Below are positions 6,901-10,028 of a stretch of DNA of 10,028 nt, piece by piece. Source of the DNA: Gallionella sp. (GTDB lineage: Bacteria > Pseudomonadota > Gammaproteobacteria > Burkholderiales > Gallionellaceae); the NCBI GenBank assembly GCA_017880945.1, contig JADGRM010000060.1, forward strand, positions 1 through 10,028, read 5' to 3'. Below the pieces are notes generated by a model that saw only the letters and a program-made list of their open reading frames with translations, had not been told where the DNA came from and did not search any database. Position numbers and translations under genes: made by a program. Position 1 is the stretch's first letter, and each line of letters starts with the position of its first letter.

Positions 6901-9620
6901 AACTGGTTATATTGAACGAAGACGTTTCGGTTTACCGCCAATCCCTGCACGATATGATCACCAGTCTGATTTCGTCCGGAATTGAAGCGCTAATACTGGA
7001 CAAGCCGGGCGGCATCTTTGTCCGCCGCCTCGAACAAATTCCCGGCGACGATCTCGTGCTGCTGCAATCTGCGGCACGCATAGTTCTGGACGATGAGAAG
7101 GGAACTTTGGCGGAGCAGGTGGAACATCGCGGTGTTCTGGAGCCATTGGTTCCGATGCTGAAGACCACCCGCTCCGGGTCTGCCGGTTTGTCCGCGCCGC
7201 TCCCGCAACGCGAATTGATTTTTCAGAACGGCCTGGGCGGCTTTACCCGCGACGGCCACGAATATGTAATCACCCTGCAACCCGATCAAATGACGCCGGC
7301 ACCCTGGGTCAATGTGCTGGCCAATCCCTATTTCGGGACGGTTATTTCCGAGAGCGGAGCGGCTTACACCTGGGTTGAGAATGCCCATGAATTCAGGCTG
7401 ACGCCCTGGAACAACGATCCTGTTGAAGACACCACCGGGGAGGCGATTTACATACGCGATGAGCAGACCGGGCATTTCTGGTCGCCCACGCCTTCTCCCG
7501 CTCGCGGCAGAACACCCTATGTCATTCGCCACGGCTTTGGCTACAGCGTATTCGAACATACCGAAAACGGCATCGTCTCCGAGTTGTGGGTCTATGTGGC
7601 GATGGATGCCCCGGTGAAATTATCGGTGTTGAAATTGCGCAACGTCTCGGGGCATCCGCGCCGCCTGTCGGTCACCGGATACTGCGAATGGGTATTGGGC
7701 GACTCGCGGCATAAAAATCTGCTGCACGTGCAAACCGAAGTGGACCTCAAGACCGGCGCCTTGCTGGCGCGCAATCATTACAACACCGACTACACCGGGC
7801 GCATCGCGTTTATTGACGTGAACGATGCGACACGCACGCTCACCGGAGACCGCAAAGAATTCATCGGCAGAAACGGCAGCCTGTCTCAACCGGCAGCTAT
7901 GAAGCGCACACGCCTTTCCGGAAAAGCCGGCGCCGGGCTGGATCCGTGCGGCGCGATGCAAGTCGCCTTCGATCTGGCGGATGGACAGGAGCGGGAAACG
8001 AGTTTTCGCCTCGGCGTCGGCCGCAACCCGACCGAGGTTCAGAACCTGATCCGGCGCTTTCGCCAGGTGGATGCCAGCCGCGTTGCACTCGAAGGCGTCT
8101 GGGACTATTGGAATCGAACCCTGGGAGCGGTGAACGTTGATACGCCCGATCCCGCCGTGAATGTAATGGCGAACGGCTGGCTGTTATATCAGACCCTGAG
8201 CTGCCGATTGTGGGGACGAACGGGGTTTTACCAATCCGGCGGTGCCTACGGCTTCCGCGACCAGTTGCAGGACGTGATGGCGCTGGTGCATGCCGAACCG
8301 GCCCTCACCCGCGAGCATCTGCTGCGCGCTGCCACGCATCAATTCCGCGAAGGCGATGTGCAACACTGGTGGCATCCACCGGCGGGTCGGGGCGTGCGCA
8401 CGAATTTTTCCGACGACTACCTGTGGTTGCCTTACGTCACCTGCCGTTACGTTGCGTGTGTCGCCGATACCGGCGTGCTCGACGAAAAGATACCCTTCCT
8501 CGAAGCCCGCCCTATCAAGCCGGGTGAAGAGGCTTACTATGATTTGCCGAATCGCTCCGAAGAAACTGACACGCTATACCAGCATTGCGTGCGTGCCATC
8601 GAGCGCGGATTGAGATTCGGCGAGCACGGTTTGCCGCTGATGGGCTGCGGCGACTGGAACGATGGCATGAATCTGGTTGGCATTGAGGGGCGCGGCGAAA
8701 GTGTGTGGCTGGCTTTCTTCCTTTACGAAGTGCTCACGAAGTTTGCCGGACTGGCACGCGCGCGGCTGGACATCGTCTTTGCCGACCGTTGCGTCGCGCA
8801 AGCGCGGCAACTGCAACAGAACATCGAGCAACACGCCTGGGACGGCGCATGGTATCGCCGCGCCTGGTTCGACAACGGTGAGCCGCTGGGTTCCAGCACC
8901 AATCCGGAATGTCAGATCGATTCCCTGCCGCAGAGCTGGTCAGTGATCAGCGGTGCGGGCGATTTGTCCCGCTCGCGCCAGGCAATGCAATCCGTGGATC
9001 AGCGTCTGGTTCGGCGCGAAGCCGGACTGATTCAATTGTTCGATCCGCCCTTCGACAAATCTGCGCTCGATCCCGGTTACATCAAGGGTTACATTCCTGG
9101 TGTGCGCGAGAACGGCGGCCAATACACCCACGGCGCAATCTGGACCGCCATGGCTTTTGCCCTGATGGGTGAAAACGACCACGCATGGGAATTATTCTCG
9201 CTGCTCAATCCCATCCATCACGGCGCGACGCCCGAACAAATCGCCGTCTACAAAGTCGAGCCGTATGTCGTCGCGGCGGATGTCTATGCAGTCGCGCCGC
9301 ACACGGGCCGGGGCGGCTGGACCTGGTACACGGGATCAGCCGGCTGGATGTATCGCCTGCTGATTGAAACCCTGCTGGGTGTGAATCTGGAGGGAGATCA
9401 GCTGCGGCTGACCCCGCGCATGCCGAAAAGCTGGAGCAGCTACAAGATCCACTACCGCTTCCGGCAAACCGTTTATCACATCACCATTACCCGGCTCGAT
9501 GCTGATACGGAAGACGCAAATCAACTCTTGCTCGATGGAAACGAACTTGCCGCGAAAACGGTACCCCTGGTGGACGACCGCCAGGAACATTTCGTCGAGA
9601 TGAAAGCCCGCAGCTCATGA
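963..9620 (+). CDS. cgs: Cyclic beta-1,2-glucan synthase (GT84, GH189-like and GH94 domains)
   Basis: This 2885-residue inner-membrane enzyme polymerises glucose from UDP-glucose into beta-1,2-glucan and closes it into rings, as do NdvB, ChvB and Brucella Cgs (about 2800-2900 residues), so it looks full length. Residues 1-400 match the family N-terminal region. Membrane segments lie near 411-433 and 445-467, with four or five more between 823 and 992. The GT84 domain lies between: RAMVVIPTML at 491, LDTDT with the DxD at 631-633, GSYIGKGIYDVD at 715-726, HD at 744-745 and RRHRWIRGDWQ at 776-786. The middle glycoamylase-like/GH189 domain (about 1040-1570) has YVSSVDSGN (1111-1119) and conserved glutamates E1347 (ASEAR), E1391 (MFEYLMP) and E1433 (GISESGYN). 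Two related sandwich domains start near 1607 and 2085. The GH94 barrel has FRDQLQD (2431-2437), CGDWNDGMN (2562-2570, holding the expected general acid) and GRGGWTWYTGSAGW (2782-2795). ATG 963 is the first possible start after the in-frame TGA at 951 and has no clear ribosome site. It could also be called ndvB or chvB. Confidence 0.95.
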   Translation: MQTLPLRLQTWLSRKIDPRARATPLRSELFSIEQLSRHAKELAEYHQVVTRPGPNRLLARLGQNEDTLRAFNRSTLALHPGRRITPAGEWLLDNFYLIEEQIQMAKRHLPRGYSRELPRLLNSPSAGLPRVYDIVLELISHEDAQIDAGSLSAFIAAYQTVDSLKLGELWAIPIMLRLGLIENLQRVATLLTIARADRDLAAVWIDRLQDMAEKDPSHLVIVVADMAKSDLPVSSSFVAEFSQRLSRQSPVLHLARSWLEQRLAEQGLTIEQLVQQESQNQAANRVSVSHSIASLRFLSAMDWKAFVESLSLVEETLRSDPAGVYRKMDFSTRDRYRHSVEAISRYSQFSEAEVAHKAVQLAADGARLKGHEDRTAHVGFYLIDQGHAKLGRMANVRWPWGTIIERSIRRFPLTFYVGGIVAMTLLATFVFVQQAETLAVQGWKLVVFTLVGLLCASQLAVALMNWLSTLLVKPCLLPRLDYSSGITPDCRAMVVIPTMLTSLTGIDRLIETLEIHHLANRDQHLHFALLTDFRDAAEEILPEDQVLLQRAMAGVEMLNQKYPSANQTLFFLLHRPRRWNAAEGVWMGYERKRGKLMEFNALLRGGSRDCFSDIVGETAILPLIKYVITLDTDTQLPRDAARQLVGTMAHPLNHPVFDAVREIVTTGYSILQPRVGVSLPSARRSWFVRLFAGDAGIDPYTREVSDVYQDVFQEGSYIGKGIYDVDAFQRAMKGRFPENTILSHDLLEACHARSALVSDVEFFEEYPSRYNVDMARRHRWIRGDWQITQWLLARVPGSDTGRIANPLSVLSQWKILDNLRRSLVPVALVLLLPGAWLLFPELGGLAPLLVVAIIAFPGLLALGSAFRKSADLPWAMHLRGMADTGARQLGQMFLTLAFLPYDAFISMDAIVRTLLRLLVTHKRLLEWKTSSDSELKTRTDLASFYARMWIAPLAALASGIFLDIMQPAQLSSALPVLGLWFVSPWIAWWISKPIAAAPTNLTAEQLSFLRVIARRTWHFFDTFVTAQENWLPPDNFQENPNPVIATRTSPTNMGLGLLANLAARDFGYLSTGRLIRRTHDIFATMQRLERHRGHFYNWYETRTLQPLHPLYVSSVDSGNLAGHLLTLAAGLREQADEPIYTPQIFAGLRDTLKVLMGLAGENAALSQLDAELANAPATPRTGYALLERTTGLAGKIADSFAHGEPELKQWSQTLQQSCEEHLEDLRFLAPWLRNDESLMRAPGDLAEKLMRFDHALTLREVSMLAKSLSPLINEDEGHTELSRCLLEAGDHARQRLLALEALAKQSDELAAMDFTFLFDPARELFSIGFNVAESRCDASFYDLLASEARLCSYVAIALGQVPQDHWFSMSRLLIASRGEPILVSWSGSMFEYLMPLLVMPNYENTLLDHSCKAAVRQQIEYGNTRGVPWGISESGYNRIDVHLNYQYRAFGVPGLGLQRGLAEDLVISPYASAMALMLAPQQACENLQRLASEGREGAYGFYEAVDYTPARLPPDETSATVLSFMAHHQGISLLALDNLLRNYPMQRRFMACPLLKAADLLLQERVPRTVASVFAEDLKLEKSQEPTGNNEAVMRVLKHPTPAAPEVHLLSNGRYHVVISSAGGGYSRWRDLAVTRWREDATRDCWGTFVYLRDVATGEFWSTAYQPTLRATKGYEAIFTQSRAEFRQRHAGLEVHTEISVSPEDDVELRRITITNRSTVARDIELTSYAEVVLATPATDEAHPAFSNLFVQTEFAQKSSAILCTRRARSHEEKPPWLLHLMLGRGGEQGGEQETLSCETDRSRFVGRGGSLANPAAMQSVSPLSNTVGSVLDPIVSLRRTVFLRPHETVIVDLVLGVTESREDALAQVEKYQSVRMTDRAFDLAWTHSQVTLHLLNATEAEAQLYARLAGALIYADPARRASPVVLRNNRRGQNGLWSYGISGDAPLVLLCISDTEKIELVRQVIKAHSYWRMKGLTVELVILNEDVSVYRQSLHDMITSLISSGIEALILDKPGGIFVRRLEQIPGDDLVLLQSAARIVLDDEKGTLAEQVEHRGVLEPLVPMLKTTRSGSAGLSAPLPQRELIFQNGLGGFTRDGHEYVITLQPDQMTPAPWVNVLANPYFGTVISESGAAYTWVENAHEFRLTPWNNDPVEDTTGEAIYIRDEQTGHFWSPTPSPARGRTPYVIRHGFGYSVFEHTENGIVSELWVYVAMDAPVKLSVLKLRNVSGHPRRLSVTGYCEWVLGDSRHKNLLHVQTEVDLKTGALLARNHYNTDYTGRIAFIDVNDATRTLTGDRKEFIGRNGSLSQPAAMKRTRLSGKAGAGLDPCGAMQVAFDLADGQERETSFRLGVGRNPTEVQNLIRRFRQVDASRVALEGVWDYWNRTLGAVNVDTPDPAVNVMANGWLLYQTLSCRLWGRTGFYQSGGAYGFRDQLQDVMALVHAEPALTREHLLRAATHQFREGDVQHWWHPPAGRGVRTNFSDDYLWLPYVTCRYVACVADTGVLDEKIPFLEARPIKPGEEAYYDLPNRSEETDTLYQHCVRAIERGLRFGEHGLPLMGCGDWNDGMNLVGIEGRGESVWLAFFLYEVLTKFAGLARARLDIVFADRCVAQARQLQQNIEQHAWDGAWYRRAWFDNGEPLGSSTNPECQIDSLPQSWSVISGAGDLSRSRQAMQSVDQRLVRREAGLIQLFDPPFDKSALDPGYIKGYIPGVRENGGQYTHGAIWTAMAFALMGENDHAWELFSLLNPIHHGATPEQIAVYKVEPYVVAADVYAVAPHTGRGGWTWYTGSAGWMYRLLIETLLGVNLEGDQLRLTPRMPKSWSSYKIHYRFRQTVYHITITRLDADTEDANQLLLDGNELAAKTVPLVDDRQEHFVEMKARSS
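1015..1028. repeat. CG dinucleotide tract, seven units
   Basis: Seven uninterrupted CG units lie in codons 18-22 of cgs, encoding part of DPRARAT. The tract sits before the first residues that resemble the conserved family N-terminus (LRSELFSIEQL), so its length could vary without touching the enzyme core except by frameshift. Confidence 0.85.
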
Positions 9621-9664
9621 AAATTATGGCCTATGAAAATTGCGACCCATGAAAACTGATTTGC
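9600..9664 (+). repeat. Run of ATGAAA repeats across the cgs/ackA junction
   Basis: ATGAAA occurs at 9600, 9617, 9633 and 9649, spaced 17, 16 and 16 bases. The last three copies share ATGAAAA; copies at 9617 and 9633 share 12 of 16 bases, and those at 9633 and 9649 share 10 of 16. Because 16 is not a multiple of three, the ATGs at 9617, 9633 and 9649 fall in three different frames. The 9600 copy is codon MK near the end of cgs; the 9649 copy is the chosen ackA start. Likely a small tandem duplication that has since diverged. Confidence 0.6.
9617..9652 (+). CDS. Possible 11-codon bridging frame between cgs and ackA
   Basis: The frame reads MKIMAYENCDP and stops. Its ATG overlaps the cgs stop as ATGA (9617-9620), and its TGA overlaps the ackA ATG as ATGA (9649-9652). 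A ribosome ending cgs could restart here and be delivered to ackA, which has no visible Shine-Dalgarno sequence. The peptide is too short to be assigned a role of its own, and chance is a real alternative. Confidence 0.25.
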   Translation: MKIMAYENCDP

Positions 9665-10028
9665 CTTGCATCCTGACAATCAACGGCGGCTCATCGAGCA
9701 TCAAGTTCGCGTTGTATCGGGTTGATGAACCGCTGCAGCGAAGACTTTATGGAAAAGTTGACCGCATCGGCCTGAGCGGGACGAATCTGACGTTTCACGG
9801 CCCGGATGGAAAGCCGCAGCCCAGTCTCGGTTTCGTTGCCTCCGATCACAAATCGGCGGCGAATTTCCTGATTGATTGGCTCGAGAAACGGGATGGATTT
9901 ACTTCGATCGTAGCCGTAGGGCACCGGGTAGTCCACGGCATGAAACATACCGCGCCAGAGTCGGTCAGCCAGGAATTGCTGGACGAACTGCATCGCATCA
10001 GGCCATATGACCCGGAACATCTGCCCCG
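9649..10028 (+). CDS. ackA: Acetate kinase family protein, N-terminal part (3' end outside window)
   Basis: The visible 126 codons match the start of acetate/propionate kinases (ASKHA fold), which interconvert acetyl-phosphate plus ADP with acetate plus ATP in the cytoplasm. ILTINGGSSSIKFALY at residues 8-23 is the first phosphate-binding loop, with N12 at the place of the conserved active-site Asn. GHRVVHG at 91-97 contains R93, corresponding to the conserved substrate-binding Arg. The later stretch RPYDPEHLP replaces the PLAPLHNP of common AckA proteins, so this may be a divergent branch of the family. The ATG at 9649 gives a normal N-terminal length; TTG at 9640 is the only in-frame alternative after the TGA at 9634, and neither has a good ribosome site. 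It lies 28 bases after cgs, which suggests an operon. A related kinase for propionate or butyrate cannot be excluded from this half. Confidence 0.88.
   Translation, partial: MKTDLPCILTINGGSSSIKFALYRVDEPLQRRLYGKVDRIGLSGTNLTFHGPDGKPQPSLGFVASDHKSAANFLIDWLEKRDGFTSIVAVGHRVVHGMKHTAPESVSQELLDELHRIRPYDPEHLP

Noticed and set aside
9618..9660. Terminator after cgs
   Set aside because: No GC-rich hairpin followed by a T run is present, and ackA begins within 28 bases.

Overview
The window reads as three genes on the + strand, tightly packed and probably one transcription unit: the 3' end of a glycogen debranching enzyme gene (glgX, 1-858, 5' end outside the window), one very large gene for a cyclic beta-1,2-glucan synthase (cgs/ndvB/chvB family, 963-9620, 2885 residues), and the 5' end of an acetate kinase family gene (ackA, 9649 to beyond the window). 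No RNA gene, insertion sequence, CRISPR array or convincing terminator is visible. No stretch longer than about 105 bases lacks an annotated major gene. The moderately high GC, codon use and protein types fit a proteobacterium. My guess is a beta- or gammaproteobacterium of a nitrifier or methylotroph type rather than a rhizobium, but this is an inference with low confidence.

Region 1-858 encodes the last 285 residues of GlgX, including the end of the GH13 catalytic barrel. Region 859-962 is a short AT-richer junction. It carries a 32-codon open frame that overlaps the glgX stop as ATGA, has its own GGAGG and ends 9 bases before the cgs start. It also contains three alternating 6-base repeats that could form competing hairpins. 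Region 963-9620 is a full-length synthase with all expected parts in order: N-terminal region, GT84 glucosyltransferase between membrane segments, the middle glycoamylase-like/GH189 cyclisation domain, and two sandwich domains followed by a GH94 phosphorylase barrel. Region 9600-9664 is a small run of ATGAAA repeats at 16-17 base spacing, which places start codons in all three frames across the cgs/ackA junction.

Together the genes concern glucose polymers and carbon storage. GlgX removes branches from glycogen during breakdown. The synthase builds cyclic beta-1,2-glucan (a periplasmic osmolyte and envelope component in known bacteria) from UDP-glucose, and its phosphorylase domain can trim chains and release glucose-1-phosphate. 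Acetate kinase interconverts acetyl-phosphate and acetate with ATP. The link between the three is inferred from gene order and spacing. The proteins belong to known families. The less ordinary material is at the two gene junctions, where neither downstream gene has a clear ribosome binding site and both starts are approached by a tiny coupled open frame.
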